From NCBI GenBank assembly GCA_002421585.1, contig DIKD01000101.1:1-12371 (forward strand): DNA of 12,371 bases, in the 5' to 3' direction. This DNA comes from Dehalococcoidia bacterium UBA5627 (GTDB lineage Bacteria; Chloroflexota; Dehalococcoidia; Dehalococcoidales; UBA5627). The translations under genes were made by a program, and so were the position numbers. The notes beneath the pieces are model-generated. The model did not search any database. It worked only from the letters and a program-made list of their open reading frames with translations, and was not told where the DNA came from. Of the stretch, positions 6,231 through 12,371 are shown piece by piece. Numbering within the stretch: the stretch's first letter is position 1; each line of letters begins with the position of its first letter.

Positions 6231-6302
6231 CTTTACAGTCACAACATGCTTTGCTAAACTTTTTTTAAAACAGGTTAATATTATAAACTCAGGAGGATAT
6301 AT

Positions 6303-6446
6303 ATGGGTAAGCGAGATATTCAACACCACGAAACCAAAAAACCCAAAAAGAATGCCAAGAAAGCCAGTGTCTCCGAAATACTGGAACAACCGCCGGCAGT
6401 CGAGGTAGTCAAGAAAAAGAAAAGAAAGGAAACGGAGGAAGATTAG
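6303..6446 (+). CDS. Small lysine-rich conserved-type protein (47 aa)
   Basis: A 47-aa reading frame, MGKRDIQHHETKK...KKKKRKETEED. It is very basic, with clusters of Lys at both ends of a short neutral centre (SVSEILEQPPAVEVV) and an acidic tip. It has the best ribosome binding site in the neighbourhood: AGGAGG six nt before the ATG. No function is known to me; small Lys-rich proteins beginning MGKR occur as hypothetical proteins in other bacteria (recollection, not checked), and the composition suggests nucleic-acid or ribosome contact, which is inference. It lies 72 bp after rnc and 15 bp before the acylphosphatase gene, so it is probably cotranscribed with the latter. Confidence 0.75.
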   Translation: MGKRDIQHHETKKPKKNAKKASVSEILEQPPAVEVVKKKKRKETEED

Positions 6447-6461
6447 AACTTTCTAAATAAT

Positions 6462-6755
6462 ATGAACAGGATGGCTGATAAAGCTTCGGTAAGAGTAATT
6501 GTACGCGGGCGTGTCCAGGGGGTATATTTTAGGGATTTTACCTGCCGCAAAGCGGCAGAACTTGCTTTATCGGGATACGTTAAAAACCTTTCGGACGGCA
6601 GGACCGTTGAGGTTTATGCCGAAGGAGAAAAGACATCACTGGAGAAGCTTGTCAGCCAGCTTAGAACAGGCCACACGGGAGCAGTTGTGGAGGAAATTAC
6701 AACCGGCTACGGGGATTATACCGACAGTTATAACGGCTTCGATATCAAATACTGA
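6462..6755 (+). CDS. acyP: Acylphosphatase
   Basis: A 97-aa protein, slightly above the usual ~90. It hydrolyses the carboxyl-phosphate bond of acyl phosphates such as acetyl phosphate and 1,3-bisphosphoglycerate, in the cytosol. The family signature GRVQGVYFRDFT is at residues 16-27, with catalytic R24; the second signature GYVKNLSDGRTVEVYAEG is at 38-55, with catalytic N42. The fold ends with the expected YNGFDIKY strand. The start is uncertain: ATG 6462 and ATG 6471 are both in frame and neither has a well-placed ribosome binding site. GGAGGA at 6435-6440 lies inside the end of the previous small gene, so coupling to that gene is possible. Confidence 0.93.
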   Translation: MNRMADKASVRVIVRGRVQGVYFRDFTCRKAAELALSGYVKNLSDGRTVEVYAEGEKTSLEKLVSQLRTGHTGAVVEEITTGYGDYTDSYNGFDIKY

Positions 6756-6840
6756 TACACTCCCCCGCTGTTTCCAATCCTGAATCGTACAGATGATTAC
6801 AAAACACTCTTGCAGTCAACAACACCAATCGACTCGCTAT

Positions 6841-7566
6841 TTATAAATCGAATTCAGCCATCGATTCTTTAATCAGGTCCAGATAATTTGTTTTTATACC
6901 GAGTGTCTGCGATACTTCGAGATCGATTTTATAGAGGTCTCCCATAAATATCTTTCCGCACTCTTCTATTTCGCCCTTTGCCGGCTCGTCTTTGGTAATA
7001 AATTTTTGACGCGCTTCGATTATTCCCAAGTCAAACGGCATCGTGAAGTAGAGGTCGGTGATTACCTTTTCGATTCCCAGTCTGTAGAGGTCTTCCCAGC
7101 CACCACCGGTGCCGTATTTCTTGCTTGGCAGCAGACTTAACAGATTCATAATACTTAAATGTCCGAAACCATCGACTACCTTTAAGGGAGATACGGATAT
7201 CAGATAATCGCTCGATAAAACCACATTCGGAATCCAGAATGTGGGCACCGCCAGCGGTTTGGTAAGCGGATTATCAACCTCCACCCAGACACAATCATTG
7301 ACATCAAGCGTGATTATCCTGGCAAAATCATAACCCAGTGATTGGTAAATCGGGGAAATCGGCCCGCCGTTGGGGGTCCCGTCCAGTATCAGGATGTCGG
7401 CATCGGTTACCTTCCTTATCCCTTTGATAATTGTAGCCATCATTTCACGGCTGGTAGTTACCGGATATGAAACCGGATAACCTGCCATCGGTTTTATCAG
7501 CACGCGGCGAGCCCTCGACAACACCGAGGGTGCCTTAAAAACAAAATCAGAATTATTATAAATCAA
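6841..7566 (-). CDS. DUF362-domain protein
   Basis: A 241-aa protein of the DUF362 family. Recognisable blocks are VLIKPMAGYP (22-31, the family's V-L-I-K-P-N-like strand), the DILILDGTPNGG segment (57-68), IPNVVLSSDYLISVSPLKV (112-130), FDLGIIEA (178-185) and the closing GDLYKIDLEVSQTLGI (209-224). The family is uncharacterised; many members carry ferredoxin domains, but this one is a short stand-alone form with only two scattered cysteines, so no iron-sulfur cluster is expected. The start is TTG at 7566 with AGGAG about 10 nt upstream; no nearby ATG fits. It is transcribed alone, convergent with acyP (85 bp apart), and preceded by a long non-coding region. Function is unknown. Confidence 0.78.
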   Translation of the reverse strand: MIYNNSDFVFKAPSVLSRARRVLIKPMAGYPVSYPVTTSREMMATIIKGIRKVTDADILILDGTPNGGPISPIYQSLGYDFARIITLDVNDCVWVEVDNPLTKPLAVPTFWIPNVVLSSDYLISVSPLKVVDGFGHLSIMNLLSLLPSKKYGTGGGWEDLYRLGIEKVITDLYFTMPFDLGIIEARQKFITKDEPAKGEIEECGKIFMGDLYKIDLEVSQTLGIKTNYLDLIKESMAEFDL

Positions 7567-7990
7567 ACCCTACTTCTCCTATCAGGCAAAAATAACAAAG
7601 CACCAACAAACGATACATTAATAACGAGAAAACCGGCATCAAGTTACGGTAATACTTACAGCAGAATCAGGCTCCCAAGACAACCATAAACGCAACACCG
7701 GTTGTATAAAGGATAAAGTGCGGAAACATTAAAGAAAATACACACCAACAATTCCGTATAAATATATCGACAAACTCTTAAAAGACTAAATATGCCGAGA
7801 AACTCAAGCGCAATAAATTATAATAACAAACTGCCCTTAAACTTATCTCCTATACTAATAATTTCACAGAGAAAAGAAAACGGGGAATCCCTATCCCGTA
7901 AACCCCTACTATCTATTTTACCATTGACGTCAAGCCCTTTTTCAAGCCCCAAACGGTTATTTTTATATTAATTGGAAAATATTTTTATTT
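7567..7990. other. Gene-free intergenic region between DUF362 and thiL
   Basis: About 420 bp, A-rich on the plus strand, with no convincing gene. A 59-codon plus-strand frame beginning at 7792 has no ribosome binding site. The right part holds a minus-strand hairpin candidate at 7871-7899 and the palindrome TTGACGTCAA near 7924-7933. It could contain the promoter and a long leader of the DUF362 gene, or a small RNA. Confidence 0.4.
7871..7899 (-). terminator. Possible minus-strand hairpin with T-rich tail
   Basis: On the minus strand ACGGG (7899-7895) can pair with CCCGT (7884-7880), followed by TTTCTTTTC. The stem is only 5 bp, so support is weak. If real, it would be a terminator or attenuator in the leader of the DUF362 gene, or the end of a short RNA. 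Confidence 0.25.
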
Positions 7991-8019
7991 TTGTGGCACA
8001 TATTGGCACGTGTTATAAT
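7991..8019 (+). promoter_or_regulatory. Promoter of thiL-tsaE-tsaB, giving a leaderless mRNA
   Basis: TTGTGG (7991-7996) and a perfect TATAAT (8014-8019) are 17 bp apart, and TG-T precedes the -10 (extended -10). The expected start of transcription, 7 nt after the last base of the -10, is 8026, which is the A of the thiL ATG. Confidence 0.7.
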
Positions 8020-8025
8020 TGCGAT

Positions 8026-9021
8026 ATGAAGATAAGCGAGCTGGGCGAATTCGGATTAATCGATACGCTTGTCGACCTGATAAAACAAGACGACCCGGAA
8101 TCAGACCCGAATATTCTTATAGATGCCGGCGACGATACCGCCGCATGGCAAAGTGATGCTGCGGTTAATCTGACAACGGTAGACTGCCTTGTAGAGAATA
8201 TTCACTTTAACCTGGATAAAATAAGCTGGCAGGAACTGGGATGGAAAGCACTTGCCGTAAGTTTAAGTGATATTGCCGCTATGGGAGGAATACCGAAATA
8301 TGCCCTCTTCTCACTGGCTTTACCCCAAAAGACTAATGTCGAAGACGTAGCAGAACTTTATAAGGGAATACTGGAGCTGGGGCAAAAATACAACGTTAAA
8401 GTAATCGGAGGCAATATCAGTAAGGCTCCGGTGCTGTTTATTGATTCTATTGTATACGGTGTGGTGGAAGACCCCAGTATTATGTTAACACGCTCCGCCG
8501 CGATGCCCGGTGATGAAATAGCCGTTACCGGATTTCTCGGGGCAGCAGCCGGCGGACTGCAAATAACAAAGAAAAACCTGCCCTTTTCGAACGAACTGAA
8601 AGCTCCGTTGATAAATGCGCTTAATAAACCCTCCCCCAGAATCAGAGAGGGAAAGAAACTGGCAGCAGGCGGCGTAAAATGCGCTATGGATATCAGCGAT
8701 GGATTAACCTCAGACCTGGCTCATATTTGCAGGGCAAGCCGTGTCGGGGCAGTGTTAAATGTCGATACCGTACCGGTTCACCCGGCTGTAAAAACGGCTT
8801 TCTGTGATAATGCTCTCGATATGGCGCTTTCGGGTGGTGAAGATTATGAACTGCTGTTTACTGCCGGTCACGATATAATGGAAGACATTAAAAAACAGTT
8901 GGATTGCCCGGTAACGGTAATCGGAAAAATTGTTGCCGATGATAACCATCAGGTAATCTTGTTAGATGGTTCGGAGAAGATATATAAATCGTCCGGTAAA
9001 GGCTGGAATCATTTTGGTTAA
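8026..9021 (+). CDS. thiL: Thiamine-monophosphate kinase
   Basis: A 331-aa cytosolic enzyme that phosphorylates thiamine monophosphate to the active cofactor thiamine diphosphate, the last step of the pathway. Motifs in order: GDDTA near residue 35, SDIAAMG (about 84-90), GGNIS (about 127-131), MDISDGL (about 223-229), SGGEDYELLFT (about 268-278) and the C-terminal GKGWNHFG. The longer frame from 7972 would begin inside the promoter, so I start at ATG 8026, where family similarity (KISELGEFGLID) begins. There is no ribosome binding site before this ATG; the promoter position suggests it is translated from a leaderless transcript. The stop codon lies 7 nt before the probable tsaE start, so the genes form one operon. 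Confidence 0.96.
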   Translation: MKISELGEFGLIDTLVDLIKQDDPESDPNILIDAGDDTAAWQSDAAVNLTTVDCLVENIHFNLDKISWQELGWKALAVSLSDIAAMGGIPKYALFSLALPQKTNVEDVAELYKGILELGQKYNVKVIGGNISKAPVLFIDSIVYGVVEDPSIMLTRSAAMPGDEIAVTGFLGAAAGGLQITKKNLPFSNELKAPLINALNKPSPRIREGKKLAAGGVKCAMDISDGLTSDLAHICRASRVGAVLNVDTVPVHPAVKTAFCDNALDMALSGGEDYELLFTAGHDIMEDIKKQLDCPVTVIGKIVADDNHQVILLDGSEKIYKSSGKGWNHFG

Positions 9022-9028
9022 TAATCCG

Positions 9029-9499
9029 GTGAAAGAATTGTATTTAATGAGCCACAGCTCCGACGATACCATAAGTTTGGGCAGAAAAATCGGGGAACTG
9101 GCGATGCCGGGAGATATCTTTCTGCTAAGCGGCGTACTCGGAGCGGGAAAGACCTGCCTGACACAGGGAATTGCCTACGGACTGGGAATTGACGAATACA
9201 CACATAGCCCTTCTTTTGTACTGGTGCGGGAACTATACGGCCGCTTGACACTGTACCATATGGACCTTTACAGGCTGGACAATATCGAGGAAATTGCCGA
9301 GCTCGGGCTCGACGATTACCTGTACGGAAAAGGTATTTGTGCGATTGAATGGGCAAACAAGGGAATGCCACTGTTTCCGGACGAACACCTCTCAATCGAG
9401 ATCGTTTATAAAGGCGACACTGAGCGTCAATTTCTATTTAAAGCTTACGGACAGAGATACCTTGAACTGCTTGAGAAAATTGAAAACCAAACGGAGTAA
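9029..9499 (+). CDS. tsaE: tRNA t6A modification ATPase TsaE
   Basis: A 156-aa P-loop ATPase that works with TsaB and TsaD in making threonylcarbamoyl-adenosine at position 37 of tRNAs reading ANN codons. The Walker A motif GVLGAGKT is followed by CLTQGIAYGLGI, then the family's HSPSFVLVREL and the LYHMDLYRLDN segment; the AIEWANKG region is the conserved C-terminal block. The start is uncertain. GTG 9029 fits the usual N-terminus (KELYLMSHSSDDT) and length; TTG 9014 and ATG 9047 are alternatives, and none has a clear ribosome binding site, which is common for coupled genes. It lies between thiL and tsaB. Confidence 0.92.
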   Translation: MKELYLMSHSSDDTISLGRKIGELAMPGDIFLLSGVLGAGKTCLTQGIAYGLGIDEYTHSPSFVLVRELYGRLTLYHMDLYRLDNIEEIAELGLDDYLYGKGICAIEWANKGMPLFPDEHLSIEIVYKGDTERQFLFKAYGQRYLELLEKIENQTE

Positions 9500-9502
9500 G
9501 AT

Positions 9503-10207
9503 ATGCACTTAGCCATAGATACATCGACAGATACGGCGGGAATCGCCATAGCGGATGAATTGAACATATTGGCAGAGCATCTATGGAGTTGCGGACAGAA
9601 CCACTCCGTCGAACTGATGCCGCGCATGACACAACTTTTGGAAAATGCAAGAGTCAAGTTCGAAGATATCAAAGGTATCGTCGTGGCAATAGGCCCCGGC
9701 AGTTTTAACGGACTGCGTGTAGGAGTAAGCACAGCCAAGGGAATCGCTTTCAGCCTGGATGTGCCGATAGTGGGTATAGGTACCCTTGAGATGAGCGCAT
9801 ACCCTCACAGTTATACCAAACTGCCGATATGCCCGGTAATAAATGCCGGCAGAAGCGAAGTGGCGGCGGCGTTATTTCAGCAGATAGACGGCATTTGGCA
9901 AAAAACCAAAGCGGAATATATCACGACTATTGCCAAGTTATGCCGGGAAACGGAGACGCGAACTATATTTTGCGGAGAACTCACGCAGTCTGCTATCGAT
10001 GAGCTAACACAAGAACTGGGAGAAAAAGCTGTAATACCCCCGCCATCCGCCCGCTTGCGCCGCTGCGGATTTCTTGCCGAACTGGGATATATCAAGCTAA
10101 AAACAGGCACTTGCGATAATGCAGCCGCTTTGCAACCGATATACTTAAAAAAACCACCCATCACTCAGCATAAGAATATGGCGCCTTTAACGGCTGATGA
10201 AATGTAA
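9503..10207 (+). CDS. tsaB: tRNA t6A modification protein TsaB
   Basis: A 234-aa protein of the ASKHA fold, the non-catalytic partner of TsaD. The N-terminal LAIDTSTDTAGIAI, the QNHSVELMPRM segment (about 32-42) and the block GPGSFNGLRVGVSTAKGIAF (about 64-83), then GIGTLEMSA, are all typical of TsaB. Length is normal for the family. The ATG follows the tsaE stop by 3 nt and has GGAG 6 nt upstream, inside the end of tsaE. The TsaD and TsaC partners are not in this window. The C-terminal ~20 residues (after LQPIYLKKPP) are divergent. Confidence 0.94.
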   Translation: MHLAIDTSTDTAGIAIADELNILAEHLWSCGQNHSVELMPRMTQLLENARVKFEDIKGIVVAIGPGSFNGLRVGVSTAKGIAFSLDVPIVGIGTLEMSAYPHSYTKLPICPVINAGRSEVAAALFQQIDGIWQKTKAEYITTIAKLCRETETRTIFCGELTQSAIDELTQELGEKAVIPPPSARLRRCGFLAELGYIKLKTGTCDNAAALQPIYLKKPPITQHKNMAPLTADEM

Positions 10208-10296
10208 GACTATTTGGCAAAGTTGATAAATACCTTGTAAATATAGAATAATAGACAGATAAATAATACAATAATAATTAGAAAAGAAGGAATGAA

Positions 10297-10719
10297 ATGG
10301 TAGAGAAATCACTGATTCTTATTAAACCCGACGCTATGGAAAGAGGATTGTCGGGGGAAATCATCAAGCGTATCGAGGAGGAAGGACTGACGCTTATCGG
10401 CATTAAAATGCTGCATATGGATATGGCGCTGGCTGAAAGGCACTACGCCCCACATAAAGACAAACCGTTTTTTAAGAGTCTGACCGGTTATATCAGCTCT
10501 GCCCCAATCGTTGCCGCCGTATTCGAAGGAGAAGGTGCCATCGACCTGATACGCAAGATAATGGGAACCACCGACCCTGCCAAAGCGGAAAAAGGTACCA
10601 TCAGGGGTGACCTCGGGATAGATATCGAGCACAACTCGATTCACGGCTCCGATTCGGCAGAAACGGCAAAGAAGGAAATCGATCTCTTCTTCCAAAAAGA
10701 CGAGCTGTTTAGCTTTTAG
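10297..10719 (+). CDS. ndk: Nucleoside diphosphate kinase
   Basis: A 140-aa enzyme, standard length, that passes the gamma phosphate of ATP to other nucleoside diphosphates through a phosphohistidine. The active site is NSIHGSDS at 113-120, with H116 phosphorylated. Other family marks are SLILIKPDAMERGL (5-18), the KPFFKSLTGYISSAP loop (56-70) and GTIRGDLGIDI (100-110). AAGGA stands 5 nt before the ATG. It is 89 bp after tsaB and may have its own promoter: TTGATA at 10223-10228 with TAGAAT at 10244-10249, spacer only 15 bp, so weak. It converges on rsfS with 2 bp between stops. Confidence 0.96.
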   Translation: MVEKSLILIKPDAMERGLSGEIIKRIEEEGLTLIGIKMLHMDMALAERHYAPHKDKPFFKSLTGYISSAPIVAAVFEGEGAIDLIRKIMGTTDPAKAEKGTIRGDLGIDIEHNSIHGSDSAETAKKEIDLFFQKDELFSF

Positions 10720-10721
10720 AA

Positions 10722-11066
10722 TTACTGAATACGCACTACAGGATTCGCCTGCTTCCAAAGCTCATCCAGTCTGTAATACTCTCTCTCTTGGGGAGAGAGT
10801 ATGTGAACGATGACATCGTTATAATCAATCAGCACCCACCCCGATTCTGGGGTTCCTTCACGATGCAAAGGGTAGACGTTTTCCTGCTTCATAACGCGTG
10901 TTATCTCTTCTGCCAAAGCATCTATCTGCCGGTCGGCATCGCAACTGCAAAGTACGAAGTAATCCGCAAAATTGCATATCGACTTTACATCCAGTAAACT
11001 TATGTCAATCGCCTGCTTGTCGCTGGCGATTTCTACTATTTTTCGTGCTAAATCTATACCTTCCAG
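10722..11066 (-). CDS. rsfS: Ribosomal silencing factor RsfS (CTG start)
   Basis: A 114-aa protein of the RsfS/Iojap (DUF143) family, which binds ribosomal protein L14 and blocks joining of the subunits when nutrients are short. The conserved order is present: IVEIASDKQAIDISLLDVK, then CNFADYFVLCSCDADRQIDALAEEI, then EGTPESGWVLIDYNDVIVHILSPQEREYYRLDELW. I place the start at CTG 11066. GGAGG lies 6 nt before it, the family normally begins at this point (LEGIDLARKI), and no ATG, GTG or TTG lies close by. The longer frame with ATG at 11123 starts upstream of the predicted transcript start near 11097, so it cannot be used from that promoter. CTG starts are rare. The 3' end converges on ndk. Confidence 0.9.
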   Translation of the reverse strand: MEGIDLARKIVEIASDKQAIDISLLDVKSICNFADYFVLCSCDADRQIDALAEEITRVMKQENVYPLHREGTPESGWVLIDYNDVIVHILSPQEREYYRLDELWKQANPVVRIQ

Positions 11067-11103
11067 TTGTAGCCTCCAATAATATATTGATATCGTGCAA
11101 TTA

Positions 11104-11112
11104 TTATAACAT
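11104..11112 (-). promoter_or_regulatory. Extended -10 promoter of rsfS
   Basis: On the minus strand TG-T-TATAAT (11112-11104) is an ideal extended -10; no good -35 is present at the right distance. Transcription would start near 11097, about 31 nt before the CTG start and ahead of its GGAGG site. Confidence 0.6.
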
Positions 11113-11539
11113 AAAGGAAACAACCCCTGTAGCGACGGTCAGTATTTATATTGGTCGATCCCGTTTGCTTCCACACCGAAACCCTTTCCGAAATATCGAT
11201 ATTCAGGTCGAGCGGAAATTGTATAACACCACTATTATGACTGGTTTTTCGAAAGGAAAGTTAAACAATATCTCCTACCATCTGTTAATCATCCCGAATG
11301 CCTCTAAAATCCCTCTCACTCTCCCTTTGCAAAGGGAGAAATGACTATGATGTTTTGTCTTTTTTATTAATTGCTTACAGCTAGAAAATACGTATTCTTC
11401 CACTTTGGAAAAGGGGAATCAAAGGGGATTTATATCAAATATTGTCTATCCTTACTCCAGCAAACTTGCATTTACGTAAAATTGTATACGTACTAAATCA
11501 ACAGACAACATCAAAACTTCCAGTTTTCCTACCCCGATA
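11113..11539. other. Gene-free spacer with a MITE-like element
   Basis: About 430 bp with no supportable gene. A long plus-strand frame crossing 10898-11344 runs antisense through rsfS and has no ribosome binding site. The central part is the MITE-like copy B (11307-11431). Bases 11113-11306 and 11432-11539 show nothing I recognise. Confidence 0.5.
11307..11431 (-). mobile_element. MITE-like element, copy B (inverted relative to copy A)
   Basis: Read on the minus strand it begins with the same 39 bases as copy A (11431-11393 against 4307-4345) and ends in GAGAGGGATTT, so it has similar terminal inverted repeats. It also contains a perfect 18-bp palindrome CTCCCTTTGCAAAGGGAG (11321-11338). 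In copy A the equivalent stretch is diverged but could still form a short CTCT/AGAG stem. It is non-coding and intergenic. Confidence 0.65.
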
Positions 11540-11548
11540 TGTTATACT
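11540..11548 (+). promoter_or_regulatory. Extended -10 promoter of the endonuclease IV-like gene
   Basis: TG-T-TATACT at 11540-11548. The expected start of transcription is 11555, one base before the ATG at 11556, so the mRNA would be essentially leaderless. No clear -35 is visible. Confidence 0.55.
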
Positions 11549-11555
11549 TAATATT

Positions 11556-12371
11556 ATGTCTAAATTGCTATTCGGCACAGCCGGCATTCCGTTAAGCACT
11601 CCCCCCGCTGCCAGCGGCGAACTGCAGACCATCAAAGGGATTCAACAGGTGGCTGAGTTGGGGCTGGATTGCATGGAGTTGGAATTCGTAAACCAGGTTT
11701 ACCTGAAAAAGCCCGATGCTGAAAAGGTCGGAAAATTTGCAAAAGATGCGGGGATAGCATTGTCGGCGCATGCCCCCTACGCCCTTAATTTCAATGCCAG
11801 AGAACCGCAAAAAATCAGAATCAGCCAGAGCTACCTGTTCACCGCCGCCGAGATTGCCTATATATGCGGAGCGAAAAGCGTCGTCTTTCACCCCTCTTAC
11901 TACATGGGAGACACATCGGAACAGGCATCCCAAACAGTTAAAACCGCGCTATCGGAAGTGTTGGAGAAAATGGATGAAAAAGGAATAGACATTACCTTGA
12001 GGCCTGAGGTCAGCGGCAAGGTCAGCCAATTCGGGACCATTAAAGAGATTGCCAGCCTGTGCTCCGAATTGACTAATGCAATGCCCTGCGTCGATTTCGC
12101 CCACTGGCACGCCCGCACCGGAGCCTATAATTCATATAAAGAGTTTGCTTCCGTACTCGATGAGATATCAGCAATATTGGGTAAAGAGGCTCTGGATAAT
12201 ATGCATATTCATGTTTCCGGCATCGAGTACACCGCTAAAGGCGAAAAAAGGCATCTGCCTTTTGAATATGCCGATATGAAGTACGTGGAATTACTGCAGG
12301 TCTTAAAAGACTATAATGTCAGCGGCATTGTAATCTGCGAAAGCCCGATAATGGAAGAAGACGCTCTCCTT
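11556..12371 (+). CDS. Endonuclease IV-like / xylose isomerase-like TIM-barrel protein (3' end missing)
   Basis: The first 272 residues of a protein that runs off the right edge. It has the AP-endonuclease family 2 TIM-barrel pattern. Candidate metal ligands line up well with E. coli endonuclease IV: H72 (SAHAPY, H69), H112 (VVFHPSYY, H109), E151 (RPEVSG, E145), D180 and H183 (VDFAHWH, D179 and H182), H217 (MHIHVSG, H216), H233 (KRHLP, H231) and E262 (ICESP, E261). The position of D229 appears to be Lys 231, so the third metal site may be altered. Either it is a DNA-repair AP endonuclease variant or a sugar-isomerase-like enzyme; the former is favoured by ligand spacing. No ribosome binding site precedes the ATG; the promoter implies a leaderless transcript. 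Confidence 0.78.
   Translation, partial: MSKLLFGTAGIPLSTPPAASGELQTIKGIQQVAELGLDCMELEFVNQVYLKKPDAEKVGKFAKDAGIALSAHAPYALNFNAREPQKIRISQSYLFTAAEIAYICGAKSVVFHPSYYMGDTSEQASQTVKTALSEVLEKMDEKGIDITLRPEVSGKVSQFGTIKEIASLCSELTNAMPCVDFAHWHARTGAYNSYKEFASVLDEISAILGKEALDNMHIHVSGIEYTAKGEKRHLPFEYADMKYVELLQVLKDYNVSGIVICESPIMEEDALL

Noticed and set aside
7792..7971. A 59-codon plus-strand frame in the DUF362-thiL spacer
   Set aside because: No ribosome binding site, low-complexity composition and no recognisable features.
7972..8025. Longer thiL start
   Set aside because: The extra 18 residues overlap the -35 and -10 elements and do not resemble ThiL.
10777..10801. 9-bp inverted repeat inside the rsfS 3' end
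   Set aside because: TACTCTCTC/GAGAGAGTA could form a hairpin near the ndk-rsfS junction, but it codes for the conserved SPQEREYYR segment and lacks a T-tract; it is most likely coding coincidence.
11067..11123. ATG start for rsfS at 11123
   Set aside because: It lies upstream of the predicted transcript start and encodes 19 residues unlike the family, spanning the -10 region and ribosome binding site.

Overview
The window looks like a chromosomal segment of a moderate-GC bacterium, most likely a member of the Chloroflexota (class Dehalococcoidia or a relative). This is inference from the style of the proteins (universal stress protein, DUF362 and endonuclease IV-like genes among standard housekeeping genes) and from repeat-rich spacers; no 16S gene is present. 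All proteins are bacterial in type, and the promoters are sigma70-like, several with an extended -10 element (TG-N-TATAnT).

Layout. (1) 1-2666, minus strand: a stress/transport unit read leftwards from a strong promoter at 2638-2666. In order it holds a 30-codon truncated copy of a universal stress protein gene, an unknown 71-aa gene, a full-length universal stress protein gene and a metabolite:H+ symporter (MHS-type MFS), closed by a perfect 28-bp palindromic terminator. (2) 2709-3893, plus strand: a divergent site-2-protease-like membrane metalloprotease with two CBS domains. (3) 3894-4690: about 800 bp without a gene, filled with a 28-bp tandem repeat, hairpin (REP-like) sequences and a ~124-bp element with terminal inverted repeats. 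A second copy of that element lies inverted at 11307-11431. (4) 4693-5303: a mazEF-type toxin-antitoxin pair with an inverted repeat straddling its promoter, followed by a convergent tRNA-Gln(CTG). (5) 5511-6755, plus strand: RNase III (rnc), a 47-aa lysine-rich protein and acylphosphatase. (6) 6841-7566, minus strand: a DUF362 protein with a ~450-bp non-coding region upstream. (7) 8014-10207, plus strand: thiL-tsaE-tsaB (thiamine monophosphate kinase and two members of the tRNA t6A machinery). (8) ndk (plus) converges on rsfS (minus) with 2 bp between the stop codons. (9) A repeat-bearing spacer, then a plus-strand endonuclease IV-like TIM-barrel gene that runs off the right edge.

Most gene content is housekeeping: translation and tRNA modification (tRNA-Gln, tsaE, tsaB, rsfS, rnc), cofactor and nucleotide metabolism (thiL, ndk) and stress handling (USP, mazEF). 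The most interesting observations are: a decayed second USP gene that kept its leader, ribosome binding site and 28 codons with almost only synonymous differences; an RNase III in which a metal-binding Asp is Gly; an apparent CTG start codon for rsfS backed by its promoter and ribosome binding site; thiL and the endonuclease IV-like gene apparently made as leaderless mRNAs; and the paired MITE-like elements. I found no clear new multi-gene defence or biosynthetic system.
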